DNA of 64,000 nt. It comes from Burkholderiales bacterium (GTDB lineage Bacteria > Pseudomonadota > Gammaproteobacteria > Burkholderiales > WYBJ01). How positions within the stretch are numbered: the first letter of the stretch is position 1; every line of letters begins with the position of its first letter. Below the pieces are notes generated by a model. The model ran no database searches. It worked only from the letters and a program-made list of their open reading frames with translations, and was not told the origin of the DNA. The stretch spans positions 62,001 through 126,000 of the forward strand of contig JADLAC010000051.1 of the NCBI GenBank assembly GCA_020848435.1, written 5' to 3'. Below, piece by piece: positions 8,793 to 20,946 of the stretch. The position numbers and the translations under genes were made by a program.

Positions 8793-8808
8793 GGATCACC
8801 TCCTTTCT
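8793..8808 (-). promoter_or_regulatory. Extended, perfect Shine-Dalgarno sequence
   Basis: The minus strand reads AGAAAGGAGGTGATCC, complementary along its whole length to the usual 3' end of betaproteobacterial 16S rRNA. GGAGG ends 7 bp before the ATG at 8791, an optimal spacing. Most genes in this window have only 4 to 6 matching bases. Confidence 0.85.
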
Positions 8809-9100
8809 CGAGAGAACGGCCACATGCCGCAGCTCGAAGATAGCAGAGGCAGAGCGCCCTCACAATCCGGTTTGCGCGACCCAAAATGCCGGGCAGCGCG
8901 CACTATCGGCTTCTATTCGGCTGGCCGAGCGCCGGCGATGTGTGTATAGTGCGCCCCAAGCTTGGTGTCGCATCATCCGGTCAGCGGCACAGCACTTTCG
9001 CGGTTGTTCACCGACTCCCCCGAACGTCCCTTTCCATGGACTCGTCTGCCTGAACCGGTTCTGAGGGCATTGCCCCAGCAGGCCGATTCAGGAGAACTCA
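8809..9100. other. Divergent intergenic region between the small secreted-protein gene and the helicase gene
   Basis: This stretch must hold both promoters. A TATAGT hexamer at 8945-8950 could be a -10 box for the rightward helicase gene, but I find no convincing -35 at 16-18 bp. If it is used, the helicase mRNA would have an untranslated leader of roughly 140 bases, which is common for DEAD-box genes that are regulated by temperature. No ORF with a ribosome site was seen. Confidence 0.35.
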
Positions 9101-10570
<1,470 letters not shown>

Positions 10571-10600
10571 CCATCAGGCCCGGTACACGGAGAAGCGCGC

Positions 10601-10867
10601 ATGAACATCTACGTCGGCAACCTGGCTCCGGAGGTGAGCGAGACCGAGTTGACCGAAGCCTTCAAGGCCTTCGGACAAGTCGGCAGCGTGCAGGTCATGC
10701 GCGAGCTCTTTTCTGGCGCCTCGAAGGGGTTTGCGTTCGTCGAAATGCCCGGTCGCGCCCATTCCATGGCCGCGATTTCGGGCTTGAACGGCAAGGAGCT
10801 GATGGGACGCCCGATGCGCGTAAACGAAGCTCAACCGCGCGGGCGCGGCGGCTCGCGCCGGCGTTGA
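10601..10867 (+). CDS. Small RRM-domain RNA-binding protein
   Basis: The 88 residues are one RNA recognition motif with RNP-2 (IYVGNL at residues 3-8) and RNP-1 (KGFAFVEM near residue 44), then a short Arg/Gly tail (RGRGGSRRR). Such single-RRM proteins in proteobacteria and cyanobacteria bind single-stranded RNA and are often cold-induced. It is 30 bp downstream of the RhlE-type helicase gene with GGAGAA before the ATG, which suggests a helicase and RNA-binding partner made together. Confidence 0.92.
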   Translation: MNIYVGNLAPEVSETELTEAFKAFGQVGSVQVMRELFSGASKGFAFVEMPGRAHSMAAISGLNGKELMGRPMRVNEAQPRGRGGSRRR

Positions 10868-10986
10868 GGCGGCCTCGATCGGCGCAAGGCGCGCGAGTCC
10901 CTGACGGCCTGCCGCGGACCAGCTTGCGCATGCGCAGCCTCGCCCCATTGCCGCTTCAAGGCGGCGACGAGGACCGAGCGCTCGCC

Positions 10987-11946
10987 TCAGCGGCTGCTCG
11001 GAGCAGCGAGCGTCACTTCCAAGGTGCCCAGCTTGTCTATCGTGGTGGTGACCTTGTCTCCAGGCTTGAGCCACACGCGCTTTTCCTGCGGGTAGCCCAG
11101 GATCACGCCCGACGGCGTGCCGGTGAAGATGATGTCGCCAGGCCTCAGGGTGAGATAGCGCGAGCAATAGCTGACGATATGCGCACAGCCGTAGATCATG
11201 TCGGAGGTGTTCTCCGATTGGCGTAATTCGCCGTTCACCCGCGTCTCGACGTGCAGTGAATTCGGATCGGGAACCTGGTCGGCGGTGACGAGCCACGGTC
11301 CGATCGGCGCGAAGCCGTCCTGCATCTTGCCCAGCATCCACTGGCTGGTGCGCAACTGCAAGTCGCGGGTCGACAGATCGTTGCCGTTACAGTAGCCGAA
11401 GACGTACTTGAGCGCGTCGGCTTCGCTCACGTTCACGGCCTTGCGCCCGATGACGATCACCAGCTCGACTTCGTAGTCGAACTGAGAGGCGAGGTCGGGC
11501 GGCAGCAGCTTGATCTTCGCGCCATGGCCGGCGAGCGCGTTGCTGAACTTGCTGAAGAGAATGGGCACCGGCGGTATCGGCATGCCGGCCTCTTCCGCAT
11601 GCTTGCGGTAGTTCAGGCCCACGCACAGGATCTTCTCCGGCCGGGGGACGACAGGCGCATGGCGGGCGCGGCTTTCGGCAACGAGGACGCTCTTGCCGCG
11701 CGGGTCGAAAAGCGCCTTTTGCACCAGCCTTGCGAGCGGAGCGCAATCCGCACCTTCGATCACGGCGTGGATATCGGCCGGCGCCTTGATGCGAAAGAGC
11801 CGCGACGCCTTGGCCACATCCAGAATGCCACGCTCGGTGCGCACCCCCAGGCTCACCGTCCCTGCGCTGCCCGCCAAGGAGCAGAAGGTCATGTTGCGCG
11901 CCCGCATCGGCCGCGCGCCAGCGCTTTTCTTCGTCACACTCGCCAT
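10987..11946 (-). CDS. Fumarylacetoacetate hydrolase family protein
   Basis: The 319-residue protein has an N-terminal cap of about 100 residues and the FAH catalytic fold. Metal-binding residues are expected in [13 protein letters not shown]; also visible are [27 protein letters not shown] and [13 protein letters not shown]. This subgroup (UGPase/HpaG-like) includes acylpyruvate hydrolases, oxaloacetate decarboxylases and 2-keto-3-deoxy sugar acid enzymes. The ATG at 11946 follows GGGAGGCGG; the frame stays open far upstream but only as the antisense of the EttA gene. It stands alone, divergent from EttA. Substrate unknown. Confidence 0.88.
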   Translation of the reverse strand: MASVTKKSAGARPMRARNMTFCSLAGSAGTVSLGVRTERGILDVAKASRLFRIKAPADIHAVIEGADCAPLARLVQKALFDPRGKSVLVAESRARHAPVVPRPEKILCVGLNYRKHAEEAGMPIPPVPILFSKFSNALAGHGAKIKLLPPDLASQFDYEVELVIVIGRKAVNVSEADALKYVFGYCNGNDLSTRDLQLRTSQWMLGKMQDGFAPIGPWLVTADQVPDPNSLHVETRVNGELRQSENTSDMIYGCAHIVSYCSRYLTLRPGDIIFTGTPSGVILGYPQEKRVWLKPGDKVTTTIDKLGTLEVTLAAPSSR

Positions 11947-12138
11947 CGTCCGCCTCCCTTTGTCCGGTCGGTATCGCCGCCTCGGCCGGCGGCAATGCCA
12001 GCGCGAGTCAACCATAGGCGGACCGCGGGCGTCAACGCTGCATTGGCTCGAACGCCCGTGCGTTTGCCAGCCCGCGTTCGGCCCGGTTCTCGCGAGCGAA
12101 CCGGTACAATTGTGGGTTCGACATCGAAGGCACAACGC

Positions 12139-13812
<1,674 letters not shown>

Positions 13813-13844
13813 CCGCCACACGACCCTGCGCTGACCCCGATCCG

Positions 13845-13867
13845 CGACCCTGGTCCGACCCCGGTCC
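13845..13867 (+). repeat. Left copy of a 23-bp inverted repeat
   Basis: This GACCC-rich sequence matches the reverse complement of 17528-17550 at 20 of 23 positions. It lies between the EttA stop and the ThDP-enzyme gene. Together the two copies bracket exactly the three genes at 13935-17522. A neighbouring stretch (13822-13844) carries more GACCC-like units on the same pattern. Confidence 0.65.
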
Positions 13868-13934
13868 CGCCGCCGGATTGCGCTATGATCGCGCGCAGGG
13901 GACCGTCCACGAACGAGAGCGCGAGATCAAGCCG

Positions 13935-15482
13935 ATGAATGGCGCCGAGAGCCTGGTACGCACGCTGATCGGCTCGGACGTGAACGTCTGCTTCGCCAAC
14001 CCCGGCACTTCCGAAATGCACTTCGTCGCCGCGCTCGACCGCGTGGAGGGCATTCGGTGCGTGCTGGGCCTGTTCGAAGGCGTGGTGACCGGTGCCGCCG
14101 ATGCTTATTACCGCATCGCCGAGAAACCGGCCTCCACCCTGCTCCATCTCGGCCCCGGGCTCGGCAACGGGCTCGCCAACCTGCACAACGCCAAGAAAGC
14201 CCGCTCGGGCATCGTCAACATCGTCGGCGAGCATGCCGGCTACCACATCGAGCACGACGCGCCGCTCACCGCCGATATCGAAGGCATCGCCCGGCCCGTA
14301 TCGCATTGGGTGAAGACTTCGCGCGATGCACGCAGCGTCGCCGCCGACGGCGCAGCCGCGGTGGAGGCCGCGCGCGCGGCGCCGGGATGTGTCGCGACCT
14401 TGATCCTGCCGGCAGACACGGCGTGGGGTGAAGCGGATGCGCCTCGGCTCGCACGCGCGCCCGCGCCCCGGCGTCGAGTCGATGCCGCCGCCATTCGCGC
14501 TGGCGCCAAGGCGCTCGGGGCGGGCGCGGCAGCGGCCTTGTTGTTGGGCGGTGCGGCATTGCGCGGGCGGGCGCTCGAAGCCGCGGGGCGGATTTCCGCG
14601 CGCACCGGTTGCCGCATATTTTCCGAGTTCAACAACGCGCGCATGGAAAGCGGTGCCGGGCGCGTGTACGCGCCGCGCTTGCCGTTTTCGGTCGATCAGG
14701 CGCTCGCCATGCTCGCCGACACGCGCGAGCTCGTGCTGGTGGGCGCGAAAACGCCGGTGTCGTTCTTCGCCTATCCCGGCAAGCCGAGCGTGCTGACAGC
14801 GCCGGGATGCACGGTGACGGAGGTGGCCGACGTGGGTTGCGATCTCGCCCACGCGCTCGAGGGCCTCGCGGACGCGTTGGGCGCCGGTAGCATCGCGCCG
14901 GCGGGCGTATCCCCCCATGCGCCGCCGCCGCTCCCCAGCGGCACGCCCACGGTCGAGGGCATCGGCGCGGTGGTCGCCGCGCTCATCCCCAACAATGCCA
15001 TCATCATCGATGAAGGTGTCACGACCGGACGCAATTTCGGCAGCTTGACGCGCAGCGCAGCGCCCCACGACTGGCTGAGCATCATGGGCGGCTCCATCGG
15101 CTGGGGCTTGCCCGCCGCGGTGGGCGCGGCTTTGGCGGCGCCGGAGCGGAAGGTATTCGCGCTCGAAGGCGATGGCAGCGCGATGTATACCCAGCAGGCA
15201 CTGTGGACCATGGCGCGCGAGAGCCTGGACGTCACCGTGCTGATCTTCGCCAACCGCGCTTATCGTATCCTCCAGGGCGAATTGACCAACGTGGGCGCGG
15301 GCACGCCCGGCCCCCGTGGCCGCGACATGCTGACGCTCGATCGGCCCGACCCCGATTGGGTCTCGCTCGCGCGCGGTTACGGGGTCGAAGCGAGCCGTGC
15401 GGCGACACTCGACCAGCTCGCCGCCCAGCTCAAGCACGCGCTGGCCGCGCATGGCCCGCACCTCATCGAATTGCTGCTATAA
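13935..15482 (+). CDS. Acetolactate-synthase-like thiamine diphosphate enzyme
   Basis: The 515-residue protein has the three ThDP-enzyme domains. The conserved cofactor Glu is in GLFEGVVTGAADAY near residue 45, and the ThDP/metal motif runs from GDGSAMYTQQ to LIFANRAY near residues 415-445. It belongs to the IlvB-like group that is shorter than true acetolactate synthase and is close to benzoylformate decarboxylase-type enzymes, so decarboxylation of a 2-oxo acid is possible. There is no small regulatory subunit nearby. It leads a three-gene set with a methyltransferase 12 bp downstream and a flavin monooxygenase. I chose the ATG at 13935; an upstream ATG in frame lacks homology. Confidence 0.85.
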   Translation: MNGAESLVRTLIGSDVNVCFANPGTSEMHFVAALDRVEGIRCVLGLFEGVVTGAADAYYRIAEKPASTLLHLGPGLGNGLANLHNAKKARSGIVNIVGEHAGYHIEHDAPLTADIEGIARPVSHWVKTSRDARSVAADGAAAVEAARAAPGCVATLILPADTAWGEADAPRLARAPAPRRRVDAAAIRAGAKALGAGAAAALLLGGAALRGRALEAAGRISARTGCRIFSEFNNARMESGAGRVYAPRLPFSVDQALAMLADTRELVLVGAKTPVSFFAYPGKPSVLTAPGCTVTEVADVGCDLAHALEGLADALGAGSIAPAGVSPHAPPPLPSGTPTVEGIGAVVAALIPNNAIIIDEGVTTGRNFGSLTRSAAPHDWLSIMGGSIGWGLPAAVGAALAAPERKVFALEGDGSAMYTQQALWTMARESLDVTVLIFANRAYRILQGELTNVGAGTPGPRGRDMLTLDRPDPDWVSLARGYGVEASRAATLDQLAAQLKHALAAHGPHLIELLL

Positions 15483-15494
15483 GGTTCCCCTGCA

Positions 15495-16283
15495 ATGAGC
15501 ACAGCCCATCTCTTCGGCGAGGCCGGCGCGCGCCGGCTCGATCTTCAATATGCCATACCCGTGATGGTGGAGCAGCGCCGGCGCATCCTGGAAGCGCTCG
15601 CGCTCGAACCGGGCGAAAGAGCGCTCGATATCGGCTGCGGCCCCGGCTATCTCGCATACGAGATGGCGCGCGAGGTCGGGCCGCAGGGGCGCGTGCTCGC
15701 CATCGACACCAGCGACTCGATGCTGGAAGTCGCGCGCGGGCGCTGCCGCGAATTCGGCTGGGCCGAAATCCGGCACGCGGATGCGGTCGCGCTGCCGTGC
15801 GAGGATGCGAGCCTGGATGCCGCGGTCGCGGTGCAGGTCTACCTGTTCGTCGCGGATCTCGATCGCGCCATCGGCGAGCTCGCACGCGTGCTGCGCCCGG
15901 GCGCTCGCGCGGTCGTGGTCGATACCGACTGGGATTCGGTGGTATGGCACTCGGGCAGCCGCGAGCGCATGCAGGCCGTGATGGAAGTCTGGATGCGACG
16001 CTATGTCAACGCCCGGGTCGCCCGCACTTTTCCAGCGGCATTGCGCCGCGCCGGGCTCGAGATCGAGCTCGCCACGGCGATACCCATCGTGGAGCTGGAC
16101 CCGGGCGAAGCGAGCTATAGCGGCAGCCAGCTCCCCGAGGTCGCACGCTATATCGCCGACAAGGGCGGGGTTGCGACCGAGGACGCGCGTGCCTGGGAGG
16201 ACGACGTGCGCGCGCTGGCGCGGCGGGGCGAGTATTTTTTCAGCCTCAATCGCTACCTTTTCCGGGCGCGCAAACCCGCTTGA
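15495..16283 (+). CDS. SAM-dependent class I methyltransferase
   Basis: The 262-residue protein has the SAM-binding motif LDIGCGPGYLAYEMA near residue 46, an acidic strand-2 end (VLAIDTSDSMLEVAR) and a motif-IV region with SLDAAVAVQVYLFVADLD. The architecture matches UbiE/Coq5-like or arsenite-methyltransferase-like small-molecule methyltransferases. It sits 12 bp after the ThDP-enzyme gene and 33 bp before the monooxygenase gene, so it likely modifies a product of the same pathway. The substrate is unknown. Confidence 0.88.
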   Translation: MSTAHLFGEAGARRLDLQYAIPVMVEQRRRILEALALEPGERALDIGCGPGYLAYEMAREVGPQGRVLAIDTSDSMLEVARGRCREFGWAEIRHADAVALPCEDASLDAAVAVQVYLFVADLDRAIGELARVLRPGARAVVVDTDWDSVVWHSGSRERMQAVMEVWMRRYVNARVARTFPAALRRAGLEIELATAIPIVELDPGEASYSGSQLPEVARYIADKGGVATEDARAWEDDVRALARRGEYFFSLNRYLFRARKPA

Positions 16284-16316
16284 CGGCGCAACCCGGCACT
16301 ACGCGGAGAACGCGAC

Positions 16317-17522
16317 ATGGATAGCAGCGCAGCTGCGCCCGGTTTCGCGGGGGTAAGCTACCAGCAGGCGATCGCCCGCGCGCTCGAGCTCGTGCCGCTG
16401 TTGCGCGAGCAGGCCGCGCACTGCGAGCACGATCGCAAGCTCACCGCGCCGGTCATGGATGCGCTCAACCGCATGGGGCTGCTGCGTTACTTGCAGCCGA
16501 AGGTCTGGGGCGGCATGGAGCTCGATTTCGCCGCGTTCTTCGATATCCCGGAGACACTCTCGCGCGGCGACATCTCCACCGGCTGGGTGGTCGCCAACCT
16601 CGCCTCGCATCATCGCAACCTGGCGTGGTGGCACCCGCGAGCGCAGCAGGAAGTCTGGGGAGCGAATCCCGACGCCGGCATCGCATCGGGCATCGCCTAT
16701 CAGCAAGGACGAGGGCGCCGCGCCGAGGGCGGCCTCAGCATCGACGGCGAATGGAATTTCTCCTCCGGGACCGACCATTGCGACTGGAGCATGCTCGCTT
16801 GCATCGTGCGCGCGGACGACAAGCCGGTCGATTGGGTGTACTGCCTCGTCCACCGCTCGCGATACGAGGTCGTCGACGACTGGCATGTCCTCGGCATGCG
16901 CGCCACCGGCAGCAAGACCGTGCGCTGTAAGGATGTATTCGTGCCCGAGCATCGCGTGTTGTCGATGCACGTGGCGCGGCCCGGACACGCCTGGCCGGGA
17001 CTCGACCTACACCGCAATCCACAGTATCGGATTCCGACCAGCGCGCTCGGCGGACACTGCATCGGCGCCTGCATGGTGGGCAATGCGCGCAACGCGCTCG
17101 AGACCGCGATCGCGCTGGTGAAAGCGCGCAGCACCAGCTATACGGGCACCCGCATGCGGGATTTTCAAACCGTGCAACTGAGAGTCGCCGCCGCCGGCGC
17201 GAAGATCGATGCCGCGGCGCTGGTCATGCGCAACGACGTCGCCGAGGCGCAGGCGATCTATTCGGCAGGCGGCGAGCTGGACATCGAGACGCGGCTGCGC
17301 TACAAGCGCAATTGCGCGCTGGGCGCCCGGCTGTGCGTCGAAGCGATCGATGCCCTGCACGAAATGGCCGGCGCCAACGGCATCTACGACCACTTCCCCC
17401 TGCAACGCATGTTCCGCGACGCGCGTGCAGCCGCGGGGCACTTCAGCTTCAGCCTGGATGCGCAACTGCCGCCGTGGGGGCTGGTCGCCCTCGGCGGCGA
17501 GATCAAGAGCCCGACCTTGTAA
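16317..17522 (+). CDS. Acyl-CoA dehydrogenase-fold flavin monooxygenase (HsaA/HpaH-like)
   Basis: The 401-residue protein has the acyl-CoA dehydrogenase fold but carries FSSGTDHCDWSML near residue 145 and GMRATGSKTV near residue 195, typical of group D two-component flavin hydroxylases such as HsaA and the oxygenase part of 4-hydroxyphenylacetate hydroxylase. Such enzymes hydroxylate aromatic compounds with FMNH2 or FADH2 from a separate reductase. No reductase gene is adjacent. Third gene of the set; one copy of the flanking inverted repeat begins 6 bp after its stop. Confidence 0.85.
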   Translation: MDSSAAAPGFAGVSYQQAIARALELVPLLREQAAHCEHDRKLTAPVMDALNRMGLLRYLQPKVWGGMELDFAAFFDIPETLSRGDISTGWVVANLASHHRNLAWWHPRAQQEVWGANPDAGIASGIAYQQGRGRRAEGGLSIDGEWNFSSGTDHCDWSMLACIVRADDKPVDWVYCLVHRSRYEVVDDWHVLGMRATGSKTVRCKDVFVPEHRVLSMHVARPGHAWPGLDLHRNPQYRIPTSALGGHCIGACMVGNARNALETAIALVKARSTSYTGTRMRDFQTVQLRVAAAGAKIDAAALVMRNDVAEAQAIYSAGGELDIETRLRYKRNCALGARLCVEAIDALHEMAGANGIYDHFPLQRMFRDARAAAGHFSFSLDAQLPPWGLVALGGEIKSPTL

Positions 17523-17527
17523 GAAAC

Positions 17528-17550
17528 GGAACAGGGTCGGACGAGGGTCG
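17528..17550 (-). repeat. Right copy of a 23-bp inverted repeat
   Basis: It pairs with 13845-13867 in inverted orientation, 20 of 23 positions identical. It contains two GGGTCGG units 11 bp apart. It follows the monooxygenase stop directly and has no T run, so it is not a terminator. Confidence 0.65.
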
Positions 17551-17598
17551 GTTCTTCGCTGCTGGCGCAGCGACGCCGCGGTTTCGCCGCCGTGTCGT

Positions 17599-17919
17599 TC
17601 ATCCGGCGTCGTCGCGTCCCAGTAGCTCGTCGACGCGCGTCTTGGCCGCCTGGTCGAGGCACGCCGACGCGCGGCAGATCTCGCGCAGCGCCGCGCGCGG
17701 ACAACCGTCGAGCTGGACTCGGCGCAGCCGCTGCAGCTCGTCGATCACCTGCGCGCGCTCTTCCAGCAAGCGATTGAAGTTCACGTCGCATCCGGGTATC
17801 GGCGGTGGGATCGCGCACAGCTCGCGGCTGATGGCTTCGCGCCTCGCCTCCAAGATGCGTTGCACCAACGCGGCGAGGGCCTCGGACGAGCGATTCACTG
17901 TGATATCGATGGCCGGCAC
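17599..17919 (-). CDS. Hypothetical protein with a GTG start
   Basis: The frame encodes about 106 residues that look like a helical, charged protein (RILEARREAISRELC; NRLLEERAQVIDELQRL) with four cysteines. I do not recognise a family. GTG at 17919 is the best start, with GAGGG a few bases upstream; the frame is open further but becomes low in helix-forming residues. It points away from the CBS gene, about 180 bp to its right, and converges on the monooxygenase gene. Confidence 0.6.
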   Translation of the reverse strand: MPAIDITVNRSSEALAALVQRILEARREAISRELCAIPPPIPGCDVNFNRLLEERAQVIDELQRLRRVQLDGCPRAALREICRASACLDQAAKTRVDELLGRDDAG

Positions 17920-18097
17920 GAGGGCGCCCTCAGGTGAGCTCTTTGCGCAAAGTGTACCGCGGTCGGAGCGAGCGCGCGTTTGACTGGAGCAGGCGCCGCG
18001 CGTAGCATCGACCGAGGCTCGCGCAAAGAGCGACGCGTCATGATGCTCCCAGGCTTCGCCTCGGCGGCCATGCGCGCGAACGGCAGGGAGACAGGCA

Positions 18098-18529
18098 ATG
18101 CAGCGTACCATCCGCACGATCGTCGAAGAGCAGGATATCGTCACCGCATCGGCCCAGACCAGCGTGAGCGACGCGGCGCGCATGATGAAGGCGCGCGGCG
18201 TGGGCGCGATGCTGGTGCTCGAAGGCGAGCGCCTGGTCGGTATCTTCACCGAGCGCGACGGGCTCTACCGCGTCGTCGCGGCCAATCGCGATGCGCGCCG
18301 TACGACGCTGGCCGAAGTGATGACGCCCAATCCGCAAACCGTGCATCCCGACGAACCCTTCCCCCATGCCTTGCACATGATGCACGCGGGCGGGTTTCGC
18401 CATGTCCCCGTCGTGGACCAGGGCAAGCCCATCGGAATGGTCTCCGCGCGCGATGCGCTCGGTCCGGAGCTGGAAGATTTCGTCTACGCGCTGCTGCGCC
18501 AGGAGCAGCTCCACAACATCCTCGCCTGA
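18098..18529 (+). CDS. CBS-domain pair protein
   Basis: The 143-residue protein is a stand-alone Bateman module: one CBS domain at residues 12-65 (SVSDAARMMKARGVGAMLVL, GIFTERD) and one at 75-135 (MTPNPQTVHPDEPFPHALHMM, IGMVSARD). Such proteins bind adenine nucleotides or SAM and usually act as energy sensors. GGGAG precedes the ATG. It converges with parC and has no obvious operon partner, so its target is unknown. Confidence 0.9.
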   Translation: MQRTIRTIVEEQDIVTASAQTSVSDAARMMKARGVGAMLVLEGERLVGIFTERDGLYRVVAANRDARRTTLAEVMTPNPQTVHPDEPFPHALHMMHAGGFRHVPVVDQGKPIGMVSARDALGPELEDFVYALLRQEQLHNILA

Positions 18530-18595
18530 CGCCAGCGCCCCTTCCCTTGCGCTTGCGCCCACGACGCCTCGCGCGCAATCAGGTCCGCCAAGCGC

Positions 18596-20926
18596 CTACA
18601 CGATGCCGCGCACGCGCGTGACCTGGTAGCGCACACCCACCAGTCTGCCGCGCTGCGCACGCTTGCCGATGTGTTGCGCGAGCGCATCGTCCTGCAAAGT
18701 CTCTTCGACCGCCTTGCCGCGGCGCTCGCCGCCGATCACGAGCGCGCGCGCATGGCTCACCGCGATCGATTGCAGCCTCACCGCGGGCGGAAGCGCGATC
18801 AGTTGCACGCCCAAGCCGCCGTTGCCGCGCGTGGGTACATCGGCAAGGGGAAACAGCAGCAGCCGGCCGTCGGACGATAAGACCGCGACCAGCGCATCGG
18901 CCGCGGTCCTGGGAGCGGCATCGGCGGGCCATAGCTCGAGCGCGGGACGCACGTCCGCTCCCTGCGGGACGCTCATGAACTCCTTGCCGGCACGGATGCG
19001 CGTCACCATGTCGCCCAGCTTGCAAATGAAGCCGTTGCCCGCGCTGGTGGAAAGCAGGTAAAGGGTCTGCTCCGGCGCGCAGCCGATCCAGCGAATGGCG
19101 TCCCGGTCCGAGGCGATCAGGGTATTGACGGGCACGCCCTCGCCGCGCCCGCTCGGCAAGCTCGCCACCGCCAAGGTGTAGGTCTTCCCCGATTGACCCA
19201 GCAGCACCGCCTGGTCGGTGGTCTTGCACTCGATCTCGAGAAAGCGCTCGTCGCCATCCTTGAACGAAATGCCGCTCATGTCGAGGCCGTGGCCGTTGCG
19301 AGCGCGTATCCAGCCCCGCCGCGACAAGATCACGGTCACCGGCTCCTCGACCACCGAGTGCTCGATGGTCGCGCGCAGCGCCGACTCGATGGCCGTGCGG
19401 CGCTCGTCGCCGTACTTTCTCTCATCCTCGCCCAGCTCCTTGACCACAAGCGCGCGCAATGCGCGATCCGAGCCCAGGATGCGGTTGTATTCGTCGCGCT
19501 CGTCCTGCAGGCGCCCGCGCTCCTCGTTGAGCTTGATGCCGTCGAGGCGGGTGAGCTGGCCCAGGCGCAGGTCGCAGATGTCCTGCGCCTGGCGCTCGGT
19601 GAACTTCCAGCGCGCCATCAATGCGGCGCGCGCGGAGGCGACGTCCTCGGAGGCGCGGATGACCTTGATGATGTCGTCGATATGGGCGAAGGCCAGGATG
19701 CGTCCTTCGACGATGTGCAGGCGCTCCACGCACTTGCGCAGCCGGAACTCGCTGCGCCGGCGCACCGTGGCGATGCGAAACTGCGTCCATTCGTGCAGGA
19801 TCGCGACGATGCCCTTCTGATCGGGCAAGCCGTCCAGGCCGATCCAGGTCATGTTGATCGGGATCTTGGTCTCGAGGCTGGTGTGTACGAGCAAGGCATT
19901 GATGGTGTCGTCCACGCTCTGGCGCGAGGAGCGCGGCTCGATCACCAGGCGCAGCTTCGACTTGCGGTCGGATTCGTCGCGCACCGCTTCGACCAGGTCG
20001 AGGATGAACTGGCGCGTGCGCTTCTGCTCCGGGCTCACGTCCTTGCGCCCGGTCGCGGGCCGCGGCTCGACCAGCGCCTGGATCTCTTCCTGCACCTGGC
20101 GCGCCGAGGTGGTGTGCGGCAGCTCGGTGATCACGATCTGCCATTGGCCGCGCGCCAGGTTCTCCACGCTCCAGCGCGCGCGCATGGTGATCGAGCCGCG
20201 CCCCGTCTCGTAGGCGGCGCGGATCTCCTCGGGGCGGGAAATGATCTGGCCTCCGCCGGGAAAATCCGGCCCCGGCATGAGGGCGAGGATGTCGTCCACG
20301 CCGATCTTGGGATCACGGATGACGGCCACGGCGGCCTGCGCGACTTCGCGCAAGTTGTGCGACGGTATGCGGGTGGAAAACCCGACCGGGATGCCGAACG
20401 AGCCGTTGAGCAGGCCGAAGGGCAGACGCGCGGGCAGCAGCACCGGCTCGTCGAACTTGCCGTCGTAGTTCTTCTGGAAGTCCACCGTGCCCTCGTCGAG
20501 CTCGGCGAGCATCAGCTCCGCGTAGCGCGCCAGCCGCGCTTCGGTATAGCGGTAGGCCGCCGCGGAATCGCCGTCGCGGCTGCCGAAGTTGCCCTGGCCC
20601 TCGATCAGGGGATAGCGCATGCTGAAGGGCTGCGCCAGGTGCACCATCGCCTCGTAGGTCGATGCGTCGCCGTGCGGGTGATACTTGCCGAGCACTTCGC
20701 CGACGTAGCGCGCGCACTTGGTGAAACCGCCGGCGCCGGCCGCGCTGATCGCGTACAGGATGCGCCGCTGCACGGGCTTGAGACCATCGGCCACTTCGGG
20801 CAGCGCGCGCGCCTTCACCGTGCTGACGGCATAGCTCAGATACGCTTGCGAGGCGTGCGACTCGATCGGCGCGGCGTTCTCGTCGCTGTCGTCTTCGAAC
20901 AAGTCCCGGGTCAGGGTGTCATCCAT
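18596..20926 (-). CDS. parC: DNA topoisomerase IV subunit A
   Basis: This 776-residue subunit carries out strand breakage and passage, mainly to unlink daughter chromosomes. The catalytic tyrosine is Tyr127 in YRYTEARL, and the winged-helix region [14 protein letters not shown] lies just before. The residue aligned with E. coli ParC Ser80 is Ala88 here, while the Glu84 equivalent (Glu92) is kept; Ser80 is a main quinolone contact. The C-terminal beta-propeller is reduced compared with GyrA and has no GyrA-box, supporting ParC. It starts 20 bp after the parE stop, with AGGTGATGC before the ATG, so the two form one operon. Confidence 0.95.
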   Translation of the reverse strand: MDDTLTRDLFEDDSDENAAPIESHASQAYLSYAVSTVKARALPEVADGLKPVQRRILYAISAAGAGGFTKCARYVGEVLGKYHPHGDASTYEAMVHLAQPFSMRYPLIEGQGNFGSRDGDSAAAYRYTEARLARYAELMLAELDEGTVDFQKNYDGKFDEPVLLPARLPFGLLNGSFGIPVGFSTRIPSHNLREVAQAAVAVIRDPKIGVDDILALMPGPDFPGGGQIISRPEEIRAAYETGRGSITMRARWSVENLARGQWQIVITELPHTTSARQVQEEIQALVEPRPATGRKDVSPEQKRTRQFILDLVEAVRDESDRKSKLRLVIEPRSSRQSVDDTINALLVHTSLETKIPINMTWIGLDGLPDQKGIVAILHEWTQFRIATVRRRSEFRLRKCVERLHIVEGRILAFAHIDDIIKVIRASEDVASARAALMARWKFTERQAQDICDLRLGQLTRLDGIKLNEERGRLQDERDEYNRILGSDRALRALVVKELGEDERKYGDERRTAIESALRATIEHSVVEEPVTVILSRRGWIRARNGHGLDMSGISFKDGDERFLEIECKTTDQAVLLGQSGKTYTLAVASLPSGRGEGVPVNTLIASDRDAIRWIGCAPEQTLYLLSTSAGNGFICKLGDMVTRIRAGKEFMSVPQGADVRPALELWPADAAPRTAADALVAVLSSDGRLLLFPLADVPTRGNGGLGVQLIALPPAVRLQSIAVSHARALVIGGERRGKAVEETLQDDALAQHIGKRAQRGRLVGVRYQVTRVRGIV

Positions 20927-20946
20927 GCATCACCTGAAGCTCAAGC

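Noticed and set aside
8793..8808. GGATCACCTCCTTTCT, identical to a 16S rRNA 3' end
   Set aside because: No other 16S sequence is near; on the minus strand it is in the correct place for a ribosome binding site.
16235..16241. T run near the end of the methyltransferase gene
   Set aside because: It is inside coding sequence and no hairpin precedes it.
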